Positions 8,918 through 19,266 are shown, counted from the stretch's first letter. The stretch: DNA of 49,240 nt from an uncultured Bacteroidales bacterium (GCA_902772455.1 CACYAW010000007.1:1-49240), one strand, 5' to 3'. Numbers and translations are program-made. Notes: generated from the sequence alone by a model not told the origin.

Positions 8918-8970
8918 GCGTTAGGTTTTTATCAGGATTATTAGTCGTTATCTTGCTGTGATGCCAGGTG

Positions 8971-9588
8971 TCAGGCATCATAGAGTTTCTCTTTTTTGCG
9001 CTCTTGGCGCTGGTTTTCCTGCTTCTGCTTCTCGCGTTGCTGGCGGTCGGCATCCTGCTTGGTCTGCACCTTCTGGCGCTTGCGCTCATGGTTGGGTTTC
9101 TGCTGCTTGTTCTCGGCAAACGACTTGATCATGTCCTCCACGACCTCCCTGTTGCCATACAGATAGTTGACCGTCACCTCGACGATGAGGTTCTGGCGCT
9201 TGGACACCAGGTCGGCAATGATGGCGCGTGAGCCGTCGGGCATGGTGCCGTAGATGCTGTAGGTCTTCTTGAAGCCCTTGACCTTGAGTTTGCCGTTGTT
9301 GAGGTCATACATGTTGAAGCCCAAGGCTTTGCGCTGCAGGTTCTCGTTGAGCAGTTTCTTGTCGTCGCCCTTATCCTTACTGTAGAGATGCACGGTCATG
9401 ACCATATCCTCCCACTGGATTTCAAAGCGGGTGTTGCTCATGTAGGTGACGAAACCGTCGTCGGGCGTCTCGAACGAGAGGTCATACCGGCTCCAGGTGT
9501 AGACCGTCGCCGTGGCAGGGGTCCACGCCGGCAGCAGCATGAGGAGCAACAGCAAAATGCGGGAGATGGGTTTCATTGCTTGTTTCAT
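8971..9588 (-). CDS. Secreted protein with a charged Gln/Lys/Arg-rich tail, 205 aa
   Basis: The start is placed at MKQAMKPISR (9588; MKPIS at 9576 is the alternative), since the frame further upstream lies inside the muramidase gene. A signal peptide (ISRILLLLLMLLPAWTPATA) precedes a domain of about 125 residues with alternating strands (YTWSRYDLSFETPDDGF). The last 55 residues are almost entirely Lys, Arg, Gln and Glu (KRQKVQTKQDADRQQREK and similar) and should be a charged helix or disordered tail. No family is recognised. It lies 23 bases after the muramidase gene and 53 before DUF3078. Confidence 0.8.
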   Translation of the reverse strand: MKQAMKPISRILLLLLMLLPAWTPATATVYTWSRYDLSFETPDDGFVTYMSNTRFEIQWEDMVMTVHLYSKDKGDDKKLLNENLQRKALGFNMYDLNNGKLKVKGFKKTYSIYGTMPDGSRAIIADLVSKRQNLIVEVTVNYLYGNREVVEDMIKSFAENKQQKPNHERKRQKVQTKQDADRQQREKQKQENQRQERKKEKLYDA

Positions 9589-9611
9589 CGTTGTGGAGCA
9601 TTGGTTTGGAC

Positions 9612-10364
9612 TTATTGATTGACTCGCTGCAGGTAGCGTTCCCACTCGCTGACGGTGCCGCGGAACACGTTCAGGTCGACTTCGCCCTCGACGCCGTCGA
9701 CCTCGCCCTCGTGGCTGTACTGCTGGATAAGGTGCGGCATGTTGAGGCGGTCGGGGCTGGTGAACGAGCAGAGCCACAGGTCACAATCGCCCAGCAGGTC
9801 CTTGTAGTACTTGTCGTAGCCGTCGTTGTTGGTGTAAATCATCACCTGGTAGCCCTTGCCCTTGAGCACGGCAATCATGTCGAGCAGGCGCTTGACAGCC
9901 GTATCGTGGCTGGTGGTGGCACCGTTGCCCCAGTCGTCCTCCAGGTCGATGACCAGCGGCAGGTCGAGCGTCCGTCCCTTGATGACGCCAAGGAAGTTGT
10001 CGGCCTGTTCCTGCCCCGTGCGGTTCTTGCGGAAGAAGTGGTAGGCGCCCACCTTGAGGCCCGCCTGTCGCGCACCGTCGTAGTTGCGCGCGAATGCGGG
10101 GTCCTTGAAGGTCTTGCCCTCGCTGGCCTTGATGAAGACGAACTGGTAATCGGCCTGTCGCACTCGGTCGAAGTCGATGTCGCCGTTGTGGCTCGACACG
10201 TCGATGCCCGCTACCGGGTAGCGGCTGCGGTCCACGTCGACTGAATGCGGCAGGATGTAACGCCAAGCGGCATAGCCCGCCAACAGCACAACAACGGCTG
10301 CCGCCCCGAAGAGGAGCAGCCACTTGATGAAGTCGGGGCGCGTTGCCGCTTGTCGATTACCCAT
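9612..10364 (-). CDS. GH25 muramidase with an N-terminal membrane anchor, 250 aa
   Basis: A hydrophobic helix at residues 14-33 anchors a GH25 catalytic domain. The family motifs are all present: VAGIDVSSHNGDID (Asp55), YQFVFIKASEG, GAYHFFRKN, LPLVIDLEDD (Asp140 and Glu142) and QQYS near the end. GH25 enzymes hydrolyse the beta-1,4 bond between MurNAc and GlcNAc in peptidoglycan, so the likely role is cell-wall remodelling at the periplasmic face. It is 21 bases downstream of the TM2 gene. Confidence 0.93.
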   Translation of the reverse strand: MGNRQAATRPDFIKWLLLFGAAAVVVLLAGYAAWRYILPHSVDVDRSRYPVAGIDVSSHNGDIDFDRVRQADYQFVFIKASEGKTFKDPAFARNYDGARQAGLKVGAYHFFRKNRTGQEQADNFLGVIKGRTLDLPLVIDLEDDWGNGATTSHDTAVKRLLDMIAVLKGKGYQVMIYTNNDGYDKYYKDLLGDCDLWLCSFTSPDRLNMPHLIQQYSHEGEVDGVEGEVDLNVFRGTVSEWERYLQRVNQ

Positions 10365-10385
10365 TATCGTACCCGTCGGTCTCCC

Positions 10386-10967
10386 TTAGAAGAGCGGGAA
10401 GGAGTTCACGGGGTTGATCCACTTGTTCTCGAAGTCCTCCTCGGTGGTCGACGTCAGGAGCAGAACGCCCTGAACGAGACTTGCGATGGCGGTGAGAGAA
10501 AAGCAGGTAACCAACGATACCAGAATGAACACTACGCCAGGCACGGTCTTGCCCACATAGAAGTAGTGGATGCCAAGCGTTCCCAGGAAGATGGCCAGCA
10601 AGGCAGTGACGCCACGGCTCTTGCCCGAGGGACCCGGATCAAAGACGTTGCCATAGTTGACGGGCGGCTTGTTAGCATACTGCTGCTGGTAGCCCTGCTG
10701 CTGATAACCCTGCTGTTGCTGCTGGTAGCCCTGCTGCTGGCCGGGCTGCTGATAGCCAGGCTGCTGCTGTTGCTGCTGGTAACCAGGCTGCTGAGGCTGC
10801 TGATAACCAGGCTGCTGAGGCTGCTGATAACCGGGCTGCTGAGGCTGCTGCGGCTCTTCGGGATAGGTCACGTTGATTTCGGTGCCGCAATTGGGGCACT
10901 TCACGGGGCTCACTTTGTCTTCAGTGCTGTACTGCTGCCCGCACTGGGGGCAATTGTGGATAAACAT
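10386..10967 (-). CDS. TM2-domain protein with zinc-ribbon and PGYQQ repeats, 193 aa
   Basis: The start MFIHNCPQCG (10967) is chosen because the CxxC pair C6/C9 and C24/C27 (CPNCGTE) form a complete N-terminal zinc ribbon. A run of near-perfect PGYQQPQQ repeats (about residues 40-100) follows, then a TM2 domain of two membrane helices (VTALLAIFLGTLGIHYFYVG and VPGVVFILVSLVTC). TM2 proteins are small membrane proteins of unknown role. The Gln-rich repeat is encoded by a CTG/TTG-rich DNA tract at about 10670-10860, prone to slippage, so its length may vary between strains. Confidence 0.87.
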   Translation of the reverse strand: MFIHNCPQCGQQYSTEDKVSPVKCPNCGTEINVTYPEEPQQPQQPGYQQPQQPGYQQPQQPGYQQQQQQPGYQQPGQQQGYQQQQQGYQQQGYQQQYANKPPVNYGNVFDPGPSGKSRGVTALLAIFLGTLGIHYFYVGKTVPGVVFILVSLVTCFSLTAIASLVQGVLLLTSTTEEDFENKWINPVNSFPLF

Positions 10968-11049
10968 AATTCTAAAAATTAAGAAATGACACAATACGTA
11001 TTCTTTGCATTAGACGCGCTAATCGTTCAAAAAGTTTCATCGCGGCCCA

Positions 11050-13155
11050 TCAGCGGCGACGCTTGTTGCCACCCTTGGCGGCATTATTGCGCTGTTGCTG
11101 TTGCATCTGCTGCATCTTCTGAGCCTGCTCCATGCGCTCCATCCACTTGGATTTCTTCTTGGGCTTGGAGGCATTGGCAGCGATGGTGGCACGCACCTTG
11201 TCCTCGGTGACGAAGAGGCGGCAACTGTAGGTCTGCAGGATGGTGATCAGCAGCGAGATGAAGTAGTAGTAACTCAAGCCCGAGGCATAGTTGTTGAAGA
11301 ACACCATGAACATGATGGGCATGAGGTACATCATCCACTTCATTCCCGGCATCGACTGGGACTGTGCCTGCGACTTGGTCGTGATGTAAGTGTAAATCAG
11401 GTTGGTCACCGTCATCAGCAGGCAGAAGAGGCTCAAGTGGTTGCCGAACAGGCTGGATACCAAGGGAATCTGTGCGCCCCACTGCAGGATCTTGTCGGGG
11501 GCACTCAGGTCATTGGCCCAGAGGAACGACTGGCCTCGCAACTCGATGCACGAGGGGAAGAAAGTGAACATCGCGATGAGGATAGGCATCTGCAGCAGCA
11601 TGGGCAGACATCCGCCGAAGGGGCTTGCGCCGGCCATGCGGTAGAGTTCCATGGTCTTCTGCTGCTTCTTGATGGCATCTTCCTGGTTGGGATATTTCTC
11701 GTTGATTTTGGCAATATCGGGAGCCAGGATGCGCATCTTGGCCTGCGAGATGTAACTCTTGTAGGTGAGGGGCGAGAGCACGACCTTGATGATGATGGTC
11801 AGCACCAGGATGATGAGACCGTAGTTGCTCATGAACTTGCCCAGCCAGTCAAAGATGGGGATGATGACGCCCGTGTTGATCCATCGGAACAGTTTCCATC
11901 CCAGGGGAATGAGGTGGGTGAGTTTGAGGTCCTCCTTGGGCGAGAACTTGTCATAACTCGAGAGCATGTGGTAGCGGTTCGGGCCCATATAGAAGTAGAA
12001 CGATGCGGGGTTGGCCTGGTCGCTCGAGTAGGGAATCATCGTGCGGATGGTGACATCCTTGAGGTACTTCTCATATTCGGGTGTGCCCTTCTCGGTCGAG
12101 ACGCTGGTCATGTGGGCCGTGTTCAGGACGCTGTCGGCAATCAGTACGGTCGAGAAGAACTGGTTCTTGGCGCTGACCCACTTGAGTCCCGTCAGGATTT
12201 CCTTCTCGTCGTTGCCGCTCTCGCTGGTGTAGTCCACGTCGCCGTCCTTGCCAATATGCTTGTAGTAGATGGCGCTGTTGCGCTCCTCAAACATCTTGCC
12301 CTCCTCGTGGCGCGAGATTTTCTGGTGCCAGTTGAGGTCCAGCATATTGATGTTGAGCGGGATGATGGTGTTCATACCCTTCTGCACAATCTCCATGCGC
12401 ACCATGTAACTATCCTTCACGAGCGTGTACTTGAGTCCCCACTGCGCACCGCCCTCGAGTTGCAGGTTCATCGTCACGGTAGTGTCGGTGACCTGGGTAG
12501 GCTCGAAGTAGAAGTCCTTGGTCTCGAAGCGCTGCGTGTTGTTGCCCAGGGTGAAACTGTAGTCGTTTTCGCCCTTGTCGAACAGGATGACTTGGGGCGT
12601 CTTCCAGGTCTTGTAGCCCTTGAGCGTGGCGCGCGAGATGATGCCGCCCTTGGTGCTGAGTTCCACCTTGAGCGAGTCGTTCTCGAGGGTGACGGTTTGC
12701 TCAGTACCCGTCAACGAAGCCGCAAAGGAGCCGTTCTTGGCATAGAGGTCGAGCGCCTGCTGCACTGCCTTCACGGCCTGGTTGTGTACAGCCGGAGCGT
12801 TGCTGGTCAGGGCAGTGACTTCGTCCCAAGTGACGGTGGTGTCGCCCACGGTAACGGTTCCGGTGACGTTGCCGTCCTGCAACTTGAGGACGACGCCCTC
12901 ATGGTTGATGGCGGCATTGCCGTCGGGCATGTTCTCGAGCACACTGGTCAGGCGGGCGACATCAGAGACACTCAGCGTGTCGATGACGTCGCTGCTGACA
13001 GCGATGTCGCGGTCGGTCTGCTGCTGCAGGGCCGCGATAGAGTCCAATTGCCGCTGATGCTCGGCGAGTTGCGCTTCACTGGGCTTGCTCAGCCAGTAGA
13101 AGCCCATGACGACGAGTCCCATCAGCAACAATCCAATCAAAGTGTTTTTATCCAT
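11050..13155 (-). CDS. yidC: Membrane protein insertase YidC, 701 aa
   Basis: The start MDKNTLIGLLLMGLVVMGFYWL (13155) is the standard Bacteroidetes YidC N-terminus with the first membrane helix; the open frame upstream of it runs through repeats and is not coding. A large periplasmic domain (about 50-430) is followed by the insertase core with the groove helices (LGKFMSNYGLIILVLTIIIKV, AGASPFGGCLPMLLQMPILIAM and SIALYYFISL-type helices near 600-650). It ends in a basic tail (KGGNKRRR) that would bind ribosomes. It inserts inner-membrane proteins with or without SecYEG. pyrG, normally next to yidC in this group, is separated here by a small four-helix-bundle gene. Confidence 0.97.
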   Translation of the reverse strand: MDKNTLIGLLLMGLVVMGFYWLSKPSEAQLAEHQRQLDSIAALQQQTDRDIAVSSDVIDTLSVSDVARLTSVLENMPDGNAAINHEGVVLKLQDGNVTGTVTVGDTTVTWDEVTALTSNAPAVHNQAVKAVQQALDLYAKNGSFAASLTGTEQTVTLENDSLKVELSTKGGIISRATLKGYKTWKTPQVILFDKGENDYSFTLGNNTQRFETKDFYFEPTQVTDTTVTMNLQLEGGAQWGLKYTLVKDSYMVRMEIVQKGMNTIIPLNINMLDLNWHQKISRHEEGKMFEERNSAIYYKHIGKDGDVDYTSESGNDEKEILTGLKWVSAKNQFFSTVLIADSVLNTAHMTSVSTEKGTPEYEKYLKDVTIRTMIPYSSDQANPASFYFYMGPNRYHMLSSYDKFSPKEDLKLTHLIPLGWKLFRWINTGVIIPIFDWLGKFMSNYGLIILVLTIIIKVVLSPLTYKSYISQAKMRILAPDIAKINEKYPNQEDAIKKQQKTMELYRMAGASPFGGCLPMLLQMPILIAMFTFFPSCIELRGQSFLWANDLSAPDKILQWGAQIPLVSSLFGNHLSLFCLLMTVTNLIYTYITTKSQAQSQSMPGMKWMMYLMPIMFMVFFNNYASGLSYYYFISLLITILQTYSCRLFVTEDKVRATIAANASKPKKKSKWMERMEQAQKMQQMQQQQRNNAAKGGNKRRR

Positions 13156-13165
13156 TATTATATAG

Positions 13166-13207
13166 TTGTAAGTTTTTAGTTGTAAGTTGTAAGTTGTAAG
13201 TTGTAAG
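13166..13207. repeat. Heptamer array TTGTAAG x6 before yidC
   Basis: Six phased 7-base units (TTGTAAG, TTTTTAG, then TTGTAAG four times) lie 11 bases upstream of the yidC start, in its leader. A similar unit also occurs at 13638. Confidence 0.9.
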
Positions 13208-13237
13208 TACGATTTGTATCGCCTGAAATATAATGTA

Positions 13238-13600
13238 TTAAAACGGGATGAGAGAATTAGAAAGAGCATTGAGCATCTTATCAATCTCCTCTATTTGCTT
13301 TTGTGCACTGGAGACCTGTGATACATCCAGGTAATTGACTCGTTCACAAATTTCCAACTGCGTTGACAGTTCTCTAAGAGACCCTCTTGCAATAGACAAA
13401 AACCTGACAAATTCTTTCATCGTATCGCGTCCTTGTCCTTCAGCAATATTTGAAGGAATAGACACAGCCGACCTGCGCATTTGATCAGATAATCCATATG
13501 CTTCTTCACGAGGCAAAAGTTTGACCAGAGAATAAATTTCAACAGTCAAGTCCATGGCTTTTTGCCAAACCTTCAGATCTCTTACGTCACTGGACTTCAT
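13238..13600 (-). CDS. Four-helix-bundle protein (23S rRNA intervening-sequence type), 120 aa
   Basis: The protein has the TIGR02436/PF05635 pattern: DLKVWQKAMDLTVEIYSLV, LSDQMRRSAVSIPSNIAEG, and four helices in 120 residues with a final LNALSNSLIPF. Members occur as insertions in 23S rRNA genes of spirochaetes, as the Avd accessory of diversity-generating retroelements, and as stand-alone genes. No reverse transcriptase is near. It is clearly lower in GC than the flanking yidC and pyrG and lies between heptamer repeats, which suggests it was acquired as a unit. The function is unknown. Confidence 0.92.
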   Translation of the reverse strand: MKSSDVRDLKVWQKAMDLTVEIYSLVKLLPREEAYGLSDQMRRSAVSIPSNIAEGQGRDTMKEFVRFLSIARGSLRELSTQLEICERVNYLDVSQVSSAQKQIEEIDKMLNALSNSLIPF

Positions 13601-13637
13601 ATTATTGCTCTATTACAATTCTTGTTACCGCCGGCGT

Positions 13638-13665
13638 TTGTAAGTTGTCTGTTGTACGTATCAGG
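13638..13665. repeat. Heptamer repeat upstream of the four-helix-bundle gene
   Basis: TTGTAAG, TTGTCTG, TTGTACG and TATCAGG are four phased 7-base units in the same orientation as those at 13166, on the other side of the four-helix-bundle gene. Confidence 0.65.
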
Positions 13666-13679
13666 CAATTGTATTCTTA

Positions 13680-13713
13680 CTTAAAACTAACAACTTAAAA
13701 CTTAAAACTTAAA

Positions 13714-13714
<1 letters not shown>
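13680..13714. repeat. Heptamer array CTTAAAA x5 at the pyrG 3' end
   Basis: CTTAAAA, CTAACAA, CTTAAAA, CTTAAAA and CTTAAAT are five phased 7-base units touching the pyrG stop codon (13714). Confidence 0.85.
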
Positions 13715-15357
<1,643 letters not shown>

Positions 15358-15411
15358 CTAAAAAGATTTCACTTTCCACCCCATTTGCTCCAGGAAACTG
15401 ACAAACGGGAT

Positions 15412-15515
15412 AAACTGGACAAACTGGACGGGGCTGGACAGGGCTGGACGGGGCTGGACGAACTGGACGAACTGGACGGGCTGGATGGGCTGGAGGGGCT
15501 GGAGGGGCGCGCGAG
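15412..15515. repeat. CTGGAC short tandem repeat (left copy)
   Basis: Imperfect 9-10-base units (AAACTGGAC, GGGGCTGGAC, GAACTGGAC, GGGCTGGAG) run for about 100 bases and end in a GCGCGCGAG motif. The same succession, ending in GCGCGCGAG, recurs at 16464-16530 in the same orientation. Confidence 0.9.
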
Positions 15516-15519
15516 TGGG

Positions 15520-15722
15520 CGAGCCGCGTCAGCGGCGGTCCAGTCCAGTCCAGGCGAGCCGCGTTAGCGGCGGTCCAGTCCAGTCCAGTCCAGGCGAGCC
15601 GCGGCAGCGGCGGTCCAGTCAGTCCAGGCGAGCCACGGCAGCGGTGGTCCAGTCAGTCCAGGCGAGCCGCGTCAGCGGCGGTCCAGTCAGTCCAGGGGAG
15701 CCGCGTCAGCGGCGGTCCAGAT
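15520..15722. repeat. Hairpin-bearing ~34-bp tandem repeat, six copies
   Basis: Each unit contains GAGCCGCGTCAGCGGCGGTC followed by CAGTC or CAGTCCAGTC. The inner CCGC/GCGG can pair. In the copy at 15633-15647 the stem is changed on both sides (CCAC/GTGG), a compensatory change. The last unit overlaps the 3' end of the four-helix-bundle suffix gene, whose final codons and stop are the repeat itself. Confidence 0.88.
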
Positions 15723-16401
15723 TCTGCAGGCGGGCGATTTGGTCTTGCAGGCGGGCGATTTGTTGCTTGAGTTGGGTGATTTCGCGGGCCTGGCGGTCAA
15801 TGATCTCGCGTTGGGTCTCGCGCTGGTTGAGGCGGGCGGCGGTCATCCTCTCGCGGATGCCACCCTCGGTAGTGAATTCACGGTCCTTGCGGGCGATATA
15901 GGCCTCCAGGGCTTTGTCCACCTGATGAGAAAGGCACAGCGCCATGTTGGCCATCTCCTCGGCGTCCATTTTGGGGAAGAGTTCTTTGTAGTCAGTGTAG
16001 AGGTAGTGCTGGCGGCAAAAGTCGAGCATGGCGCTATAGCGGGGATGCCCCGGCTGCCAAATCGCCATGTCGCTGTGTTTCAAGTAGTCCTGATAGTCTT
16101 CACACAACTCGCGGTTGCTGCCCCTGGCGGCATTGAGCAACTTGATTTCCATCTCCATGCTGGTCCGTCCGTCGACGCTGCCCTCAACGATGTTCTGTTT
16201 GCCGCTGCGGGCCGCCTGCACCATCTGGTCGACAGTGCGGTCTCCCCATTTCCTGAAATACCGCTTGCAGAAGGATTGCGTCAACTGGTAGAGGACGTCG
16301 CTGCGGTGATAGAAACGCAACTTCTTGTAATCGGTGGGCTTGCGCAGCACGCTGGCAATGCCGTCATCATAGTGATTGACCTTGCGGGGGGAGTTGTCCA
16401 T
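15706..16401 (-). CDS. Four-helix-bundle protein with suffix domain, 231 aa
   Basis: Residues 25-110 (YKKLRFYHRSDVLYQLTQSF, WGDRTVDQMVQAARSGKQN, IVEGSVDGRTSMEMEIKLLN) match the four-helix-bundle family, and the following WQPGHPRYSAMLDFCRQH region matches the suffix domain that NCBI calls four-helix-bundle suffix (TIGR04258). The end is a coiled coil of repeated ITQLKQQIARLQDQIARLQ. The final LDRR and stop are encoded by the hairpin repeat next to the gene, so the coding end has either been shaped by the repeat or has grown into it. The function is unknown. Only distant similarity to the 120-aa protein at 13238 is expected. Confidence 0.88.
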   Translation of the reverse strand: MDNSPRKVNHYDDGIASVLRKPTDYKKLRFYHRSDVLYQLTQSFCKRYFRKWGDRTVDQMVQAARSGKQNIVEGSVDGRTSMEMEIKLLNAARGSNRELCEDYQDYLKHSDMAIWQPGHPRYSAMLDFCRQHYLYTDYKELFPKMDAEEMANMALCLSHQVDKALEAYIARKDREFTTEGGIRERMTAARLNQRETQREIIDRQAREITQLKQQIARLQDQIARLQNLDRR

Positions 16402-16463
16402 TGGGTGATAGGGATTGGTTTCTTATCGCAAAAATACAGAAAACCGCCCACCCCCACAAACAA

Positions 16464-16530
16464 AAACTGGACAAACTGGAGAAACTGGAGAAACTGGACG
16501 TGCTGGAGGGCTGGAGGGACAGCGCGCGAG
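16464..16530. repeat. CTGGAC short tandem repeat (right copy)
   Basis: AAACTGGAC, AAACTGGAG twice, AAACTGGAC, GTGCTGGAG, GGCTGGAG, then AGCGCGCGAG: the same units and end motif as at 15412-15515, same orientation, on the other side of the gene. Confidence 0.88.
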
Positions 16531-16540
16531 GCGCTGGGGC

Positions 16541-16573
16541 AAAAATAAAAGAGCGGCCCCGATGGGGTCGCCC
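16541..16573 (-). terminator. Terminator of the 630-aa surface-protein gene
   Basis: GCGGCCCC (16553-16560) pairs with GGGGTCGC (16564-16571), loop GAT. On the minus strand it is followed by TTTTATTTTT. A terminator of the same design follows the paralogue (20681-20713). Confidence 0.88.
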
Positions 16574-16604
16574 TTTTATTAGTTAGCAATAATTGCTTGA
16601 CGGA

Positions 16605-18497
16605 TTACTTCATCACCTTAACGGCGCTGCTGGTACCGTCGGTGTAGGTGGTAACAACGATAGTCATACCGTTGGCCTCCTGCATCTCCTGACCGGCCAT
16701 GTTGAAGTAGCGTACGTTAGAAACAGTCTTGCCGTTCATTACGTCAACCAGACCAGTGGTCTCGCTAACAACGAACTCAGTGGCAATGGTATCGCTGGGC
16801 AGCATGCCGGGAGCGACTGCGTAAGCCACGATGCGATAGTTACCATTCTCGGTGAAACTCAACTTGTCATCATATACGAACCAGCCGTCGGGGTGAGTCT
16901 CGTCGGTAACGAGAACGCCATCCTTGTAAACCTGATAGTAGATCACTGCATCCTCATTGATGTCATCGATCTCCATAAAGTAAGCGTGGATACCGTCGGT
17001 GGTGCTGCCGTGGAAGGCGGGCATGGGAGTCTTCTCAGTGGGCTGAGGATCGTCGGGCTTAGCCTTGTTGGGCACGTTTACCTCATAAGGAGTATCGGTC
17101 TGGGTGTACTGACCCTGCTCACCCTGCTGCTGAGTGGTAGCGTGAACAGTTACGTTGTAGCCAGTATTCTCCTCACTGTACTCGTTACGCGGCAACTTGA
17201 GCGGCTGAGGATCAACCACGTTACCATTCTGGTCGTAGAGAACGACACCAGGACCGGTAGCGGTTACGTAAACATACTCATCGTCCATGGTTACGTCGAA
17301 GGTAGCAGCCTCAGAAGCGATGGGAGCGAGTTTGTTCAGAGTGTAGTCAGCCTCATTATCGTTGGCAATGTAGGGATAACCAGGAGCGTTGACAGCCTCA
17401 ACATGGATGGGCTGCTCAGCAACATAGTTAGCGGTGAAGGTCTTAACATCGCCACGGCCATTGGTGAATTCCTCACCATTGATGGTTGCGCTGGTCCAGT
17501 TCTCGATCTTAACAACAACTTGGGTAACCTCGTTGTTGGCGTTCTTGGTCTCGACGAAGGTGATCTCGGGCTTAGCAGCGGTGGGCTGATCCTCAACGGG
17601 AACAAAGGCCTGGCTGCCGTTAACCTCTTCACTGGTCTCGGTGCCAAGAACAGACTGAGCGGTAACGTTTACGGTCATAGCAGTGTAAACGTCCGGACGG
17701 GTTACTACGTAGGTGTAGGGGTTGCCCTCTACAGCCTCACCATTAACAATCAGAGTAGAACCTGCGGTCTCGCAAGCAACGGTAACCGTCATGTGGGTAT
17801 CGTCGGTCTGATCGAAGGAGATGGTGGGATTAGCCAGGGTAACAGCGGGGGTGAAGTTGCTGTTGATGATCTTCACCTGCATGTCGTCAACAAACTGGTT
17901 CTGGAGGCCCGAGAACTTGGTGAATGTCTCATCAAGGTCGAGGATAGCATACTCCTGATCCCAACCAGCCTTCAAAGAGATGACAAACCTATAGACGTTA
18001 CCCGGAGTGATCATCTCTTCGGTGTAGTCAGTCTCGTCCAAGGAAGTAGCCGCGTCCTCATTCGCAACGTTCCATGCGTCAATATAAACCTGAGGATCGA
18101 TGTTCCAGAACAAGTTGTACGACGTGTTCGCTCCAAGAGCACGATAAGCACCGGGCTCAGCATCCGTAGGATTAACGTTTGTGGCAGTGCTGTTCTCCAA
18201 AGCCGTTGACATGCCCTCGGGGCCGAAACGGTTAGCCTTACCAGCCTTGATAATCACATTGCCGGTGGTAGCAATGTGGTTACCCTCGGGATCGTTGATG
18301 TAGAACTGGATCTGGTGGCCAGTTACAACACCCTCAAGAGCGGTAAGTTGCATGTGCAAGGTCACCTCAGTGCCGGGAGCAGCAGTAACCTCGCTAACAG
18401 GCTGGCCGTTGTCATCAACCATACGCAGTTGCACGCCATCAGCATTAGCGGCGAAGCCCACTAACACTGCGCAAAGTGTAAATAAAAATTTCTTCAT
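16605..18497 (-). CDS. Secreted surface protein with type IX-like C-terminal tail, 630 aa
   Basis: Signal peptide MKKFLFTLCAVLVGFAANA. Residues 20-180 begin VQLRMVDDNGQPVSEVTAAP and GTEVTLHMQLTALEGVVTGH and look like a cohesin-like beta-sandwich (inferred). The middle is Ig-like or low-complexity with GQYTQTD and QPTEKTP linkers. The C-terminal 45 residues, GKTVSNVRYFNMAGQEMQ then a hydrophobic strand, TYTDGTSS and a final VKVMK, look like the type IX-like sorting tails of Prevotella and relatives. A paralogue at 20775 has near-identical ends. The gene has a promoter at 18836-18866 and a leader of about 330 bases. Binding role unknown. Confidence 0.85.
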   Translation of the reverse strand: MKKFLFTLCAVLVGFAANADGVQLRMVDDNGQPVSEVTAAPGTEVTLHMQLTALEGVVTGHQIQFYINDPEGNHIATTGNVIIKAGKANRFGPEGMSTALENSTATNVNPTDAEPGAYRALGANTSYNLFWNIDPQVYIDAWNVANEDAATSLDETDYTEEMITPGNVYRFVISLKAGWDQEYAILDLDETFTKFSGLQNQFVDDMQVKIINSNFTPAVTLANPTISFDQTDDTHMTVTVACETAGSTLIVNGEAVEGNPYTYVVTRPDVYTAMTVNVTAQSVLGTETSEEVNGSQAFVPVEDQPTAAKPEITFVETKNANNEVTQVVVKIENWTSATINGEEFTNGRGDVKTFTANYVAEQPIHVEAVNAPGYPYIANDNEADYTLNKLAPIASEAATFDVTMDDEYVYVTATGPGVVLYDQNGNVVDPQPLKLPRNEYSEENTGYNVTVHATTQQQGEQGQYTQTDTPYEVNVPNKAKPDDPQPTEKTPMPAFHGSTTDGIHAYFMEIDDINEDAVIYYQVYKDGVLVTDETHPDGWFVYDDKLSFTENGNYRIVAYAVAPGMLPSDTIATEFVVSETTGLVDVMNGKTVSNVRYFNMAGQEMQEANGMTIVVTTYTDGTSSAVKVMK

Positions 18498-18585
18498 AAA
18501 TGAATTAATTTAAATTAATAATTATAAAGTGAATAAAAACAATAAATCTCTAACAGTCTAAGGGGTTGATCAGGTTTTGAAATTT

Positions 18586-18603
18586 CAAAGAGTTTCGGAT
18601 TAA
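18586..18603 (-). promoter_or_regulatory. Leader motif shared with the 728-aa paralogue
   Basis: On the plus strand CAAAGAGTTTCGGATTAA. The leader of the paralogue has CAAAGGGTTTCGGGATTAA at 23055-23073, in the same position (about 90-100 bases before the start). It may be a shared regulatory site or conserved leader structure. Confidence 0.45.
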
Positions 18604-18835
18604 ACTTCACATCGTCATAAAGGTAATAATTCTCTCGCAATACAATAATATATAAGGTAAAGTGTGGTTATCGTTGACACCTGCACACAAGGGTCAAACG
18701 CCAGGGGGAGCGTCTCCTCGACGAAGAACTACCGCGGCACAAGCCTCGTTAATATGCAGTCTGTCAGTCATTTCAGTCATCATTAGCAAGTCCGGTTCTT
18801 ACTAAGAATCATGCTAGTTGGTTCATCTTGTTTTG

Positions 18836-18866
18836 CAAAGATATATCAAATTTCTAAACTGACAAA
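18836..18866 (-). promoter_or_regulatory. Promoter for the 630-aa surface protein
   Basis: Minus strand TATCTTTG (18843-18836) with TTTG (18866-18863), 19-base spacer. It predicts a leader of about 330 bases, unusually long for this genome. Confidence 0.65.
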
Positions 18867-19266
18867 AAAAAATCAATTTTTTTTAAGAGAGGGGGATGGC
18901 ACGCGGTAACTATTCAGCCATTTTCCTCACGCTAAGGCGCTAAGTTGCTGAGTTATCGCAGTTTGGTTTGCGCTTCGGTGCTCGAGCATATTGTTGAAGA
19001 CAAGAAAGGCGAGAAGGACAATTGTTTTAGAACAGGAGGCTGCCGGGCAAACGCGAAACGCGGATTGCTCGAAAATTGGTATTCCAGTTCATTCGTGTCC
19101 AGTAAAAAACAAGGCAACGATATAGCAGTTGGCCCATTGGTGATATTAACCGCCCTACGGGCGGGAAAACATGTGCAAACATTAAGTTTGCAGCATCGTT
19201 GCAGACGAAGTCTGCTAAAAGCAAACATGATGTTAATGTAATACGAAGAATGCCAGGTAGATTTCT

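Noticed and set aside
11095-13179. Very long open frame antisense to yidC (and similar ones opposite gldE, pyrG, DUF3078)
   Set aside because: High GC and codon use of the real genes keep the opposite strand open; the true genes have clear families.
13238-13600. Diversity-generating retroelement, because Avd is a four-helix-bundle protein
   Set aside because: No reverse transcriptase and no template/variable repeat pair is present; only the fold is shared.
15485-15901. Open frames through the CTGGAC and 34-bp repeats
   Set aside because: They translate repeats and the complement of the suffix gene; no start or family support.
18945-19241. Open frame of 98 codons beside IS110
   Set aside because: It crosses hairpin repeats, has no family and no promoter, and lies in repeat-rich DNA.
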